Notes: a model not told the origin generated them from the sequence alone. 51,722 nt of DNA from Thiocapsa sp. UBA6158 (GCF_002423035.1 NZ_DIUM01000034.1:15970-67691); one strand, 5' to 3'. Shown: positions 1 to 9,036, counted from the stretch's first letter. Translations and numbers: made by a program.

Positions 1-46
1 CGAGGGATTTTAAGTCCCTTGCGTCTACCAGTTTCGCCACCCGGGC
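1..46 (-). tRNA. tRNA-Leu (anticodon UAA), 5' part only
   Basis: The reverse complement begins GCCCGGGTGGCGAAACTGG at position 46, a typical bacterial tRNA-Leu 5' end with acceptor strand and D arm. It runs into an anticodon stem-loop GGGACTTAAAATCCC whose loop carries TAA. The variable arm, T arm and 3' end lie beyond the window edge, so the gene is cut by the window rather than broken. It lies about 145 bases downstream of tRNA-Cys on the same strand and may share its transcript. Confidence 0.88.
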
Positions 47-191
47 GCGGCGTGAGGCTTTCGGATGAGTCCGCGTATCGGAGCGCCGTTCGATCCTTGC
101 TGCGGCAAGGGGCGACTCGATCCGAGCAGACGATTGACCGAGCAGACGATCGAGGAAGAATTCCGGGAAGAGTTTCCGCGGAGGTTGATGA

Positions 192-265
192 TGGAGGCTG
201 AGCCCGGAATCGAACCGGGGTGCACGGCTTTGCAGGCCGCTGCATGACCACTCTGCCACTCAGCC
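192..265 (-). tRNA. tRNA-Cys (anticodon GCA)
   Basis: The reverse complement folds as a complete 74-nt tRNA with an encoded 3' CCA (bases 192-194). The acceptor stem GGCTGAG (265-259) pairs with CTCAGCC, the D arm contains AGAGTGGTCATGC, the anticodon loop reads CTGCAAA with GCA, and the T arm contains GGTTCGATTCC. The stretch 47-191 towards tRNA-Leu shows no gene. Confidence 0.95.
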
Positions 266-448
266 CGAGCCCTCAAGTATAGTCGTGCCGCGCGTACTTG
301 TCACGGGCTCCCGATGGTGAAAAACGCATACGCAAATCAGCCGATGACGACGACAAGGAATTTTGCGTTGCGTCGATTCGCGGAAACATGTTAGCTTTCC
401 GCTTCTTTCTACCCCGAAGCACGACCTCCGAATTCTAGGGATTCCGCC

Positions 449-685
449 ATGTCCAAGGTATGCCAGGTCACCGGTAAGCGCCCGATTACCGGCAATAACG
501 TCTCGCACGCGAACAACAAAACGAAGCGGCGTTTTCTGCCCAATCTTCACGATCATCGGTTTTGGGTCGAGAGCGAGAAGCGCTGGGTCAAGCTGCGGGT
601 TTCCACGAAGGGCATGCGCATCATCGACAAGCGCGGTATCGACATCGTGCTCGGCGAGATTCGTGCACGCGGCGACAAGGTCTAA
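449..685 (+). CDS. rpmB: 50S ribosomal protein L28
   Basis: A 78-residue protein of normal L28 length. It starts MSKVCQVTGKRP and continues with GNNVSHANNKTKRRF, the conserved L28 core that binds 23S rRNA in the large subunit. The ATG at 449 gives exactly the family N-terminus. It is followed after 14 bases by rpmG in the order common to most gammaproteobacteria, so the two are very likely one transcript ending at the hairpin near 940. Confidence 0.97.
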   Translation: MSKVCQVTGKRPITGNNVSHANNKTKRRFLPNLHDHRFWVESEKRWVKLRVSTKGMRIIDKRGIDIVLGEIRARGDKV

Positions 686-699
686 CCGGAGGGCACACC

Positions 700-867
700 A
701 TGGCCAAGGCAGCACGCGATAAGATCCGGCTCAATTCCAGCGCCGGCACCGGTCATTTCTATACGACTACCAAGAACAAGCGCAATCAGCCGGGCAAGAT
801 GGAGATCAAAAAGTTCGATCCCGTCGTCCGTCAGCACGTCATGTATAAGGAAGGCAAGATCAAGTAG
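700..867 (+). CDS. rpmG: 50S ribosomal protein L33
   Basis: A 55-residue protein starting MAKAARDKIRLNSSAGTGHF, with the TTKNKRNQPGKMEIKKFDP segment typical of L33, a small protein near the ribosomal E site. The ATG at 700 is preceded by a good Shine-Dalgarno (CGGAGGG) about 7 bases upstream, so an upstream start in the same frame is rejected. It has no Cys pairs, so it is the zinc-free C-minus form. It is the second gene of the rpmB-rpmG operon. Confidence 0.96.
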   Translation: MAKAARDKIRLNSSAGTGHFYTTTKNKRNQPGKMEIKKFDPVVRQHVMYKEGKIK

Positions 868-937
868 CGCCTTCCATCGCCGCGGAGCCTTCGACTCGTA
901 CCGAGTCGCTGCGCTTGCGACGGCACTTTAGAACACG

Positions 938-959
938 CCCGCGTAAGCGGGTTTTTTTT
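938..959 (+). terminator. Rho-independent terminator of rpmB-rpmG
   Basis: CCCGC, loop GTAA, GCGGG, followed at once by eight T residues. It lies about 70 bases after the rpmG stop codon and is the clearest intrinsic terminator in the window. Confidence 0.9.
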
Positions 960-1080
960 GGCGCCGGCCTCGGCGTGGAAGGCTTGCCGAGTGATTCGAA
1001 CGGGTGACTCGGGTCGCGGAGCGCCAAAAGAGGCGTGACTCCGCCGGAGCGGCGTCACGAGAAGATTCGCCCGGCTTGGC

Positions 1081-1662
1081 TCAAGCCGATGCAGCACCGA
1101 TGCGAGTCGCTTCCGGCACCTCGACCAGCTTGCCGGTGCGCACGTCGTAGATATAGCCGTAGATCGGGATGTCGCCCGGCACAAGGGGGTGCCGACGGAT
1201 CCGCTGTACGTCCTCGACGACGCTTTGTGCGTTGTCCTTGATGGTCAGCCAGTCGACGTAATTCCCTTCGGACGAACCCGGCCCCTCGCCGCTGTCGTGC
1301 CAGCCGGAGGCATCCACGCTGGCGGTTTTCAGGCTACTGGCGAGCAGACCGCGCATCATCTCGTCGGTGAAGGTCTCCATGCCGCAGTCGGTGTGATGGA
1401 CGACGAACCACTCTCGGGTCCCGAGCAGCTTGTAGGAGATGACCAGCGAGCGGATCGCATCGTCGCTGGCTCGGCCGCCGGCGTTGCGGATCACATGTGC
1501 ATCGCCTTCGGCGAGCCCGGCGTATTTGGCCGGGTCGAGGCGCGCGTCCATACAGGTCAGGATGGCGAAATGTCGCCCCGGCGGCATCGGCAAGTTGCCC
1601 TTGTCGAAGTCCGCCGCATAGGCGGCGTTGGCGTTCAAGACCTCTTCGAGTGTCTGGCTCAT
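1081..1662 (-). CDS. Beta-class carbonic anhydrase
   Basis: A 193-residue protein that interconverts CO2 and bicarbonate. The beta-class zinc and catalytic motifs are both visible: CxDxR as C37-M-D39-A-R41 and HxxC as H90-T-D-C93. RNAGGR (59-64) is also typical. No signal peptide is seen, so it is probably cytoplasmic. The start at 1662 (MSQTLEEVL) is chosen over longer forms because GAGGATC sits just upstream and the homologous region begins there. It stands alone on its strand, convergent with rpmG and divergent from the phospholipase D-like gene. In an autotroph it would supply inorganic carbon for fixation or anaplerosis; that role is inferred. Confidence 0.9.
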   Translation of the reverse strand: MSQTLEEVLNANAAYAADFDKGNLPMPPGRHFAILTCMDARLDPAKYAGLAEGDAHVIRNAGGRASDDAIRSLVISYKLLGTREWFVVHHTDCGMETFTDEMMRGLLASSLKTASVDASGWHDSGEGPGSSEGNYVDWLTIKDNAQSVVEDVQRIRRHPLVPGDIPIYGYIYDVRTGKLVEVPEATRIGAASA

Positions 1663-1910
1663 GGTGATCCTCGTCTGGTGGATGCGCCTGTTCTCAAGGG
1701 CGATGCGTCGGCGCTCGGTCGAGATGCTCGCCCTTCGAAGAGATGGGGAGATGTGGTGGGTTTTTCGACCGGCGATCGGCACGGCTGAGGATGTCGGCAG
1801 GGCGTATCTCGGTCGGATTGGATTACGCGGCCTGACCCTCGGGCGGGCTCGGCCCCATGCCAAAGTACCATCGGCTACGCCAACCCGAGACCTTCAACCG
1901 AGATCCGGTC

Positions 1911-3326
1911 ATGAAACGCATCTTGCTCATGCTGCTTGTCCTTGTTCTGGGGACCGGCCTTTACCATGCGTACAAGCCCCTTCCGCCCGGGATCAGCATT
2001 TCTGCACCACTGCGCCCGGTGCATGGCGTGGAGTTTCTCGCCGATCACACCTGGGTGGATGCCGAGGGCGAACGGCACACGCGACAGGTCATCTTCGATC
2101 GCGTCTTCGAGCTGATCCAGGGCGCAAACAGGCTGCTGGTGCTGGATATGTTTCTGTTCAATGCCATGCAGGAAACGATCACGGAAACCCATCGGCCTCT
2201 GTCTCGGGAGCTCACCGAGAACCTGCTGCAACGCATGCGCGACCGGCCGGGGCTCGTGACGGTCATCATCACTGATCCCTTCAACAGCCTCTACGGAGGC
2301 GTCGCGGCGCCGCATCTGGACGCGCTCGAGGCGGCGGGTGCGCACCTGATCTATACCGATCTCGGCCGACTGCGCGATCCCAACCCCATCTGGTCGGCGG
2401 CATGGCGACTTTGCTGCACCTGGCTCGGCAACGGTACCCGTGGCTGGCTGCCCAATCCGGTGGGCGAAGAGACCGTCACGCTGCGGACCTATCTGGCCTT
2501 GCTCAACCTCAAGGCCAATCACCGCAAGACACTCGTGGCCGATGACGGCGATGACTGGGTGGCTCTGGTGACGTCGGCCAATCCACATGACGCGAGCAGC
2601 GCCCATGTGAATACGGCTGTGGTCTTTCGCGGCCAAGCGGCACTGGATCTCCTGGACAGCGAAGCCGCCGTGATCCGCTTTTCCGCCGGGCAGGTACCCT
2701 TCGAGATCCCGGCCGATCAGGGCGCGTCCGCACAGAGTCGATTACAGGCGCGGATCATCACCGAAAGCCGAATCCGAGAGGCGGCACTCGACACGATCCA
2801 GAGCGCGACACGCGGAGATCGGCTCGATATCGCCATGTTCTATTTCTCTCACGAGGGGCTGATCCGGGCCGTCGAGGACGCCGCGGGTCGAGGCGTCGAT
2901 GTCCGAATCCTGCTCGACCCCAATCGCGATGCCTTCGGCCGAGAGAAGAGCGGAATCCCCAATCGCCAGACCGGGCGACGTTTCCACGACGCCGGAATCC
3001 CGGTGCGCTGGTGTCAGACCACCGGGGAGCAATGTCACGCCAAGCAGCTTGTGCTGGAGCGCGCCGATGGCCAAGCCGCGCTCATCACCGGGTCGTCGAA
3101 TTTCACCCGACGGAATCTGGACGACTTCAACCTGGAGACGAATGTCCTTTTCGTGGGTCCGGCGGATGATCCATTCCTAAACGCAGCCCTGACCTGGTTC
3201 GAGCAACGCTGGTGCAACGAGCCGGATTGGCAGGTTTCCGATCCCTACGACACTTGGGAGGATCGCTCCGCGGTGCGGTCTCTTCAGGCATGGGTCGGAG
3301 AGTATCTCGGCTGGTCCAGTTTCTAG
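1911..3326 (+). CDS. Phospholipase D-like protein with two HKD domains
   Basis: About 471 residues with an N-terminal signal/anchor (MKRILLMLLVLVLGTGLYHA). There are two PLD-type catalytic motifs: NHRKTLVADDGDD (H204, K206) and CHAKQLVLE (H376, K378), the latter followed by GSSNFT. Two HKD motifs form one active site in this superfamily (cardiolipin synthases, phospholipases, nucleases). The enzyme is probably periplasmic or membrane-attached and acts on phospholipid or another phosphodiester; the substrate cannot be read. The ATG at 1911 is preferred to an upstream one at 1857 because it begins the signal sequence. The 210 bases after it to the next gene show no feature beyond a weak GAGG ribosome site. 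Confidence 0.82.
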   Translation: MKRILLMLLVLVLGTGLYHAYKPLPPGISISAPLRPVHGVEFLADHTWVDAEGERHTRQVIFDRVFELIQGANRLLVLDMFLFNAMQETITETHRPLSRELTENLLQRMRDRPGLVTVIITDPFNSLYGGVAAPHLDALEAAGAHLIYTDLGRLRDPNPIWSAAWRLCCTWLGNGTRGWLPNPVGEETVTLRTYLALLNLKANHRKTLVADDGDDWVALVTSANPHDASSAHVNTAVVFRGQAALDLLDSEAAVIRFSAGQVPFEIPADQGASAQSRLQARIITESRIREAALDTIQSATRGDRLDIAMFYFSHEGLIRAVEDAAGRGVDVRILLDPNRDAFGREKSGIPNRQTGRRFHDAGIPVRWCQTTGEQCHAKQLVLERADGQAALITGSSNFTRRNLDDFNLETNVLFVGPADDPFLNAALTWFEQRWCNEPDWQVSDPYDTWEDRSAVRSLQAWVGEYLGWSSF

Positions 3327-3536
3327 CGGCTGGTCGGCGGGCGGAACCGCGAGCTCCGATCGGTACATTCAGGCGCGAGGAGGAACCTTAAGCCGGGAGG
3401 ACGGTTCTCGCAACGCGCGACAGTGTTGCACTCGCTGCCTGCCTTACCCGAGGTCTGAATCACGCCGGTCTCGCAATGCTCCCGGACCGCCGCTGCGGTA
3501 TAAAGCCATTTTGGTTCAACGTGAGGATGCTTACCC

Positions 3537-4520
3537 ATGCCGCTTGATCGAATCCCGCACGGGCCCTCGTGGCCGATCGCCCTGCTCTCCTGCCTGATGC
3601 TCGCCCTCGCCTTCCCCGCCCTGGCGGATCGCGGCCCGGACCTGCCGGACTTCCCGGCGGAGCAGGTCGCCCCCGGTCTCTATGTGATCCACGGACCGGT
3701 GGACTATCCCACCCCCGAGAACCAGGGGTTCATGAACAACCCGGCCTTCTTGGTCACGAAGTCAGGCGTGATCGTCGTGGATCCGGGCTCAAGTGTGCAA
3801 ACCGGGGAGATGGTCCTGCGCCAGATCCGCAAGGTGACCGACAAACCCTTGCTGGCGGTGCTGAACACGCATATCCACGGGGACCATTGGCTGGGCAATC
3901 AGGCGATGCTGGCCGCAGCCCCGCAGGTGCCGATCTACGGGCATCCCGAGATGCTGAAGCTGGTCGCCGAAGGGGCCGGCGAGGAGTGGGTCCAACGCAT
4001 GCTGAGCGCCACCGAAGGCGCCACCGAAGGAACGCTCGCCAAGGGTCCGACACATGCGCTCGAAGGTGGCGAGACCCTTTCGATCGGAGGGCTTACTGTC
4101 AAGACCCACTATTTCCCGCACGTGCACAGCACCTCGGACCTGATGTTCGAGATCCCGGAGCTGGACGCTCTGTTCCTGGGCGACAACGCCTGCAACGGGC
4201 GCATCGTGCGCATGGACGACGGATCCTTCATCGGCAGCATCAATGCGTTGGATGGGGTCAAAGCCACGGTGACGGCGAGTGTGCTGATTCCGGGACACGG
4301 CCAAACCGGCGGCTGGGAGATCGTCGATGACTACCGCGCCTATCTGACAGGGGTCTATGACGGGGTCGCGGCCTTGTACGAGAGCGGCGGCAGCGACTTC
4401 GAGATGCGTCCGATCATCGCCGAGCAGCTTGCCCGCTTCAAGGACTGGCCGGGCTTCGAAGAGGAATTGGGCAAGCACGTCTCGCTCGCCTATCTGGAGG
4501 TCGAAGCGGACGCGTTCTGA
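3537..4520 (+). CDS. Exported metallo-beta-lactamase-fold hydrolase
   Basis: A 327-residue protein with a Sec signal peptide (hydrophobic stretch about residues 12-30, ending FPALADRG). The zinc motif is HxHxDH at H112-I-H114-G-D116-H117, with later fold elements PHVHSTSDL and FLGDNAC and a final GHG. The family includes glyoxalase-II-like, SoxH-like and quinoprotein-relay hydrolases. With a signal peptide and a PENQGFMNNPAF segment it most resembles the periplasmic SoxH-like group; the substrate is unknown. It is followed 38 bases later by the ABC permease on the same strand, probably cotranscribed. Confidence 0.8.
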   Translation: MPLDRIPHGPSWPIALLSCLMLALAFPALADRGPDLPDFPAEQVAPGLYVIHGPVDYPTPENQGFMNNPAFLVTKSGVIVVDPGSSVQTGEMVLRQIRKVTDKPLLAVLNTHIHGDHWLGNQAMLAAAPQVPIYGHPEMLKLVAEGAGEEWVQRMLSATEGATEGTLAKGPTHALEGGETLSIGGLTVKTHYFPHVHSTSDLMFEIPELDALFLGDNACNGRIVRMDDGSFIGSINALDGVKATVTASVLIPGHGQTGGWEIVDDYRAYLTGVYDGVAALYESGGSDFEMRPIIAEQLARFKDWPGFEEELGKHVSLAYLEVEADAF

Positions 4521-4558
4521 GCGGATCGGGTTCCCGATCGCGTCGCCGAGGTCGACCG

Positions 4559-6922
4559 ATGCGAGCACTGCACACCAAGCTCCTGCGCGATCTCTTCGAC
4601 ATGAAGGGACAGGTCGCCGCCATCGCGGTGGTGATCGCCGCGGGTGTGATGGTGCTCATCCTGTCCGTGACCACGCTCGACGCACTGCGCCTGTCGCAGG
4701 CCCGGTTCTACGACGGCCATCATTTCGCCCATGTCTTCGCAACCCTCAAGCGCGCCCCGGAGGGTCTGGCGGCGCGTCTGCGCGAGATCCCAGGGGTCAA
4801 CCAGGTCGAGACGCGGGTTCAGGCACCGGTGCGCCTGGAGGTTGCGGGTTTCGACGAGCCGGTCCGCGGTCTGTTGCTCTCGATCCCGGACGGCCGTCAG
4901 CCGGGGCTGAATCGTCTGTATCTGCGCGAGGGCACACTGCCCGAGCCGGACCGATCGGACCAGGTGGTGCTGAGCGAGCCCTTCGCCGAGGCACAGGGTC
5001 TGCGGGCAGGCGATCGGTTGAAGGCGATCATCAACGGCCGTCTCCAAACCCTCACCGTCAGCGGTGTGGCCCTGTCGCCCGAGTTCGTCTATCAGGTGGG
5101 ACCGGCGGACATCTTGCCGGACTACAAACGCTTTGCGGTCCTTTGGATAAACCGCCGAGCGCTGGCCCACGCCATGGACATGGACGGGGCCTTCAACAGC
5201 GTCCTGTTGTCGCTCCAGGCCGGGGCCGACGAGGCGACCGTCATCGAGGCGCTGGACCTGCATCTGGCCCGCTACGGCGGCATCGGCGCCATGGGTCGCG
5301 AGGAGCAGGTGTCGCATCGCTTCCTGTCCGAGGAACTCGACCAGCTGCGCGTGATGGCCATCGTGCTGCCCGCCATCTTCCTCTCCGTCGCGGCCTTCCT
5401 GTTGAATCTGCTGATGGGGCGGATCATCCAGACCCAACGCGGGCAGATCGCGATCCTCAAGGCATTCGGCTACGGCAACCGGGACTTCGCCGCGCACTAC
5501 GGGCTGCTGACCGGACTCATCGTGGTCGTGGGGTCGGTGCTCGGGATCGCCCTCGGCGCTTGGGCGGCCGACGGGATGGCAGGCGTCTACGCCGAATACT
5601 ACCGTTTCCCGGAGACGAGCTTCCGCCTTGAGCCTCGGTTCGTTGCTCTGGCGCTGCTGGTCTCCGCGTGTGCAGCGGCGTTGGGCACGGTTCGCGCCGT
5701 GGGTCGTGCGGTCGCGATGCCGCCCGCGGAGGCGATGCGCCCGCCCGCGCCCCGGCGTTTTCATGCCTCCTGGCTGGAAAGCTCCGCGCTCGGTCGGCGA
5801 CTGGATCAGCCGAGCCGGATCATCCTGCGCAACCTCCTGCGCCATCGCACCAAGGCCCTGCTCTCGATGATCGGAATCGGGCTGTCCGGCGGACTCCTGC
5901 TGCTCGGGAGCTATCAGTTCGGTGCGGTCGACCACCTGCTCGACATCCAATACCGGCTGGTGATGAACATGGATGTCCATCTCAGCTTCACCGACCCCAC
6001 ACCCGAGCGCTCGCTGGCGGAGCTGCGCACCCTGCCCGGCGTGGCCTATGCGGAGGGCTACCGCAGCGTACCCGTGCGCCTGATCAACGGGACCCGAGAC
6101 TACCGCACCAGCATTCAAGGCCTGGAGCCGCAGCCGCGTCTGCGCGGTTTGCTCGACGCCGACCACCGCCCGATCCGCCTGCCGCCCGAGGGCCTCCTGA
6201 TGACCCGCTTCCTGGCGGAAGACCTCGGGCTCGCACCCGGCGATGCGCTCGAGGTCGAGATCATGGAAGGGCATCGCCGGACCCTTCGGGTCGCGCTGGC
6301 CGGCACCGTCGACGAGCCGATCGGCGTGAGCGCCTACATGGAGCGGCGTGCCCTGAACCGACTGATGGGCGAAGGCCCCGCACTCTCCGGTGCCTGGCTG
6401 ATGACCGACGCCGCGCAGCACGACCGGCTCTTCGCGCGTCTTTGGGAGGTGCCGCGCGTCGCCGGCATCGGCCTGATTGCGGATGCGGAGCGCCAATTCC
6501 GCGACTACATCGACGACACCGTGCTGGTGACGATGGGCATCCTGCTGTTGATGGCCGGCTCCATCACCTTCGCCGTGGTCTACAACAACGCCCGTATCGC
6601 CTTCTCGGAGCGCTCACGCGAGCTGGCCACGCTCCGGGTCCTCGGCTTCAGCCGCGCGGAGGTGGGCTGGATCCTCATCGGCGAGATCACCGCTCTGGCC
6701 CTTTTGGCCATCCCGCTGGGCTGGCTGATGGGCACCGGGTTCGCCGCGCTGCTCAGCACGGCCATGGCGATGGACATGTTCCGGGTGCCTTTCATCATCA
6801 GCCCGCAGACCTATGCCTTCTCCGCCGCCGGTGTGCTGCTGGCCACGGTGCTGTCGGTGCTCGCAATTGTACGACTGCTGGGGCGGCTGGATATGATTGC
6901 GGCGTTGAAGAGTATCGAGTAG
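4559..6922 (+). CDS. ABC transporter permease, FtsX/MacB type (duplicated)
   Basis: A 787-residue inner-membrane protein. One transmembrane helix lies near residues 18-40, followed by a large periplasmic domain and then a FtsX-type three-helix block (about 265-380, containing ILKAFGYGNRDF). A second anchor-periplasmic-FtsX set fills the C-terminal half (ELATLRVLGFSRAEV near 685). This double architecture fits permeases that work with a HlyD-type adaptor and a LolD/MacB-like ATPase to move lipids, peptides or drugs. GAGG about 9 bases before the ATG supports the start. No ATPase gene is present within the window; the adaptor follows at 7801 after inserted debris. Confidence 0.85.
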   Translation: MRALHTKLLRDLFDMKGQVAAIAVVIAAGVMVLILSVTTLDALRLSQARFYDGHHFAHVFATLKRAPEGLAARLREIPGVNQVETRVQAPVRLEVAGFDEPVRGLLLSIPDGRQPGLNRLYLREGTLPEPDRSDQVVLSEPFAEAQGLRAGDRLKAIINGRLQTLTVSGVALSPEFVYQVGPADILPDYKRFAVLWINRRALAHAMDMDGAFNSVLLSLQAGADEATVIEALDLHLARYGGIGAMGREEQVSHRFLSEELDQLRVMAIVLPAIFLSVAAFLLNLLMGRIIQTQRGQIAILKAFGYGNRDFAAHYGLLTGLIVVVGSVLGIALGAWAADGMAGVYAEYYRFPETSFRLEPRFVALALLVSACAAALGTVRAVGRAVAMPPAEAMRPPAPRRFHASWLESSALGRRLDQPSRIILRNLLRHRTKALLSMIGIGLSGGLLLLGSYQFGAVDHLLDIQYRLVMNMDVHLSFTDPTPERSLAELRTLPGVAYAEGYRSVPVRLINGTRDYRTSIQGLEPQPRLRGLLDADHRPIRLPPEGLLMTRFLAEDLGLAPGDALEVEIMEGHRRTLRVALAGTVDEPIGVSAYMERRALNRLMGEGPALSGAWLMTDAAQHDRLFARLWEVPRVAGIGLIADAERQFRDYIDDTVLVTMGILLLMAGSITFAVVYNNARIAFSERSRELATLRVLGFSRAEVGWILIGEITALALLAIPLGWLMGTGFAALLSTAMAMDMFRVPFIISPQTYAFSAAGVLLATVLSVLAIVRLLGRLDMIAALKSIE

Positions 6923-6925
6923 GGC

Positions 6926-7010
6926 TGAACCGCGTCCGGAGCGACCGATATCGGTTCGTGATGTCGTCGACCTCCGCGCGGCTCAAGACGCCGGCGGTGA
7001 CGCGATTTAG
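6926..7010 (+). repeat. Gene-end inverted-repeat element, copy 1
   Basis: It begins TGAACCGCGTCCGGAGCGAC, three bases after the stop codon of the permease gene, and ends GTGACGCGATTTAG. The two ends form imperfect terminal inverted repeats (AACCGCGTC against GACGCGATTT) about 85 bases apart. The same left end recurs after other genes in this window. Confidence 0.6.
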
Positions 7011-7138
7011 GATGAGGAATTCGGTTCAATGGCTTAGCCGGGTTTGGCTTGTAGGTTGTGCCGACGATGGGCAGCACAGCTTGCGACGACGGTTGGATGT
7101 GCCTCGCACGGCTTGGTGCAACGCCTTGCGGAATGCAC
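7011..7138. other. Non-coding stretch with an inverted GTTGTGC/GCACAGC motif
   Basis: No protein can be supported here. Around 7051-7080 GTAGGTTGTGC is followed nine bases later by GCAGCACAGC, an imperfect inverted repeat resembling REP-type elements of proteobacteria. It lies between the permease and the broken toxin-antitoxin genes, consistent with an insertion-prone site. Confidence 0.3.
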
Positions 7139-7403
7139 CTAAGCCGCATCTGCCGGCGCCTGCAGACGCACATCGAGATGTATGGCGGCGAATGGACAAA
7201 GGACCTTAGGGTCGCGGGTCTGCTCCACTAGACCCGACTCAGCCAGCTTGGGCATGTCTTCGCGGAGGCGTTCGAAGTCGCTGCCGGTTAGCCTCGCCAG
7301 CTCTGGCTCGCCGAGTGATCCGGCACCCAGCAGCGCTTGCAGCATCGCTCAGCGCTGCGCGCAGAGCGGAGCGCCAATCCGGTGAAACCGTGATCGTTAG
7401 CGT
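7139..7403 (-). pseudogene. Broken TumA-like antitoxin (winged-helix DNA-binding)
   Basis: The 68-codon open part reads LLGAGSLGEPELARLTGSDF, then VEQTRDPKVLCPFAAIHLDV. This matches the C-terminal winged helix of the antitoxin/DNA-binding family usually paired with DUF6516 (TumE) toxins. The expected N-terminus (LTITVSPDWRSALRAALSDA) is readable just upstream but in another frame and without a start codon. About 40-45 family residues between the two parts are absent. The gene therefore looks inactivated by an internal deletion with loss of frame. It directly follows and overlaps the toxin remnant, as expected for the module. Confidence 0.6.
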
Positions 7404-7677
7404 GCATTTCGCCGTCGTTCGACCTCCACGATGAAATCCGTGATCAATTGATCCACGTCGGTGAAGCTAGAAGGCCGCTCGATTCCCGCAAGGTGAGAGT
7501 GATCACCCTTGCCGCGCTCGTTGTCGAAACCGACGATGCGCTGCCCCTTCACGACGAACACCAGACGATACTTGTAAGGATGGCGGCACGGGCCGCGGCA
7601 AACGCCAAACCACCAACTCGACGATCCCGCCTTCCGGTGTAACATCTTTAAGAAGCGGTCATCAGCTCGGCGTGCAT
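7397..7677 (-). pseudogene. Broken TumE-like toxin (DUF6516 family)
   Basis: Three reading frames must be joined to recover the family sequence. They are MHAELM (from 7677), then DVTPEGGIVELVVWRLPRPV, then HPYKYRLVFVVKGQRIVGFD with NERGKGDHSHLAG and a C-terminal DQLITDFIVEVERRR. The last part (open from 7645) is intact and diagnostic: the GFDNERGKGDH segment is typical of TumE-type RNA-cleaving toxins. Two frameshifts in the first 40 codons should abolish the toxin. The antitoxin remnant follows immediately. Both partners are dead, consistent with decay after loss of selection. Confidence 0.62.
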
Positions 7678-7800
7678 ATCAGTGTGGTGGACTGCCGGAG
7701 TGAAGAGGATCAAGGGTCCAATCGACGCGACCGGTCTGCCAGTCGATCGGACAAATTTAGTCCGAGCCGGGCCGATTGAACATCGTGCAACGAGATCTCC

Positions 7801-9009
7801 ATGTCTCTGAGTAAGAAGCTGATCACCGGATTCATCGGCCTCACCATCTTGGGCTTGCTGGCGCTCGCCCTGATGCCGTCTCCCGTGCCGGTCAGCGCGA
7901 CCCGGGTTCGCCAGGACGTCTTCGTCGAGTCGATCGAGGACGAGGGTCGCACACGCCTGCGCGATGTCTATAGCGTCTCCGCGCCGATCAGCGGCTATCT
8001 GCGCCGCGTGAGGCTCGAGCCCGGTGACAAGGTCGCCGCCGATCAGGTGCTGTTCGAGCTGGAGCCCTTGCCGGCGCCGGCACTCGACGCGCGCTCGCGC
8101 GGCCAGGCGCGCGAAGCGCTCGCCGCAGCACAAGCTCACTTGGAGGAGGCGGAGGCAAACCTCTCGGCCCGACAGACCGAATACGAGCTGGCACGCACCG
8201 AATACGACCGCAGCGAGACACTGCACCGGCGCCAACTCGTCTCGTCCGAGGAGCGGGGCCGACGGCTCGCTCAGCGCGACGCTGCCGACGCCTCCGCACG
8301 CGCCGCGCGGCATTCGGTGGAGGTCGCCCGTTTCGAGCTCGAATCGGCCCGCGCACTCGTGGAGATCGCCGACGGCAAGCGCTCGCCGGGCGACTACCCG
8401 GTCCTGGGTGTCCGCTCCCCGATCGACGGGGTCGTGACTCAACGTCATCGCTGCTGCGAAGGGCCGGCGCAGTCCGGCGAGGCGGTGCTGGAGATCGGCG
8501 ATCTGGATGCACTGGAGGTCAAGGTCGACCTGCTGTCGGTCGACGCCGTGCGTGTGCGGCCCGGGATGCGGGTGATCCTGGAACGCTGGGGCGGCGAGGA
8601 TGCGCTCGAGGGTCGGGTTCGGCTCGTCGAGCCTGCCGGCTTCGAGAAGATCTCTGCCCTGGGCGTGGAAGAGCAACGGGTATCGGTTTGGGTCGAGATC
8701 GTCACGCCGCGCGCTCGATGGCGTTATCTCGGCGACGGCTATCGGGTGGAGGCACGCTTTATCCTCTGGAAAGGCGAGGACGTGGTCCAGATCCCGACCA
8801 GTGCGCTCTTTCGGCACCGTGACCGCTGGGCGGTCTTCGTTGCCGATCAGGGTCGGGCGCGCCTGCGATTGGTCGAGGTCGGACGGCGCAGCGGTCTTTG
8901 GACCCAGATCACCATGGGGCTTGAGCCGGGCGAGATCGTCGTCACCCATCCGGGTGATCGGGTGCACGATCGCCGACGCATCGCGGCCGAGATTCGGCCT
9001 TACGCGTAA
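7801..9009 (+). CDS. HlyD-type periplasmic adaptor (membrane fusion) protein
   Basis: A 402-residue protein with an N-terminal membrane anchor (ITGFIGLTILGLLALALM). A first lipoyl half follows (SAPISGYLRRVRLEPGDKV), then an Ala/Glu-rich coiled-coil hairpin at about residues 95-190, a second lipoyl half (RSPIDGVV) and a C-terminal beta-barrel (LEPGEIVVTHPGDRV). Such adaptors link an inner-membrane transporter to the outer membrane or periplasmic substrate. It almost certainly belongs with the FtsX-type permease at 4559, from which it is now separated by about 880 bases of repeat and toxin-antitoxin debris. The ATG at 7801 has only a weak ribosome site. Confidence 0.85.
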   Translation: MSLSKKLITGFIGLTILGLLALALMPSPVPVSATRVRQDVFVESIEDEGRTRLRDVYSVSAPISGYLRRVRLEPGDKVAADQVLFELEPLPAPALDARSRGQAREALAAAQAHLEEAEANLSARQTEYELARTEYDRSETLHRRQLVSSEERGRRLAQRDAADASARAARHSVEVARFELESARALVEIADGKRSPGDYPVLGVRSPIDGVVTQRHRCCEGPAQSGEAVLEIGDLDALEVKVDLLSVDAVRVRPGMRVILERWGGEDALEGRVRLVEPAGFEKISALGVEEQRVSVWVEIVTPRARWRYLGDGYRVEARFILWKGEDVVQIPTSALFRHRDRWAVFVADQGRARLRLVEVGRRSGLWTQITMGLEPGEIVVTHPGDRVHDRRRIAAEIRPYA

Positions 9010-9036
9010 TGGCCATCCGCGCAAGGGCTTTTTTCA

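Noticed and set aside
9009..9036. Possible terminator after the HlyD gene (GGGC followed by six T)
   Set aside because: The only pairing is about three base pairs with a long loop, so no stable hairpin can be supported.
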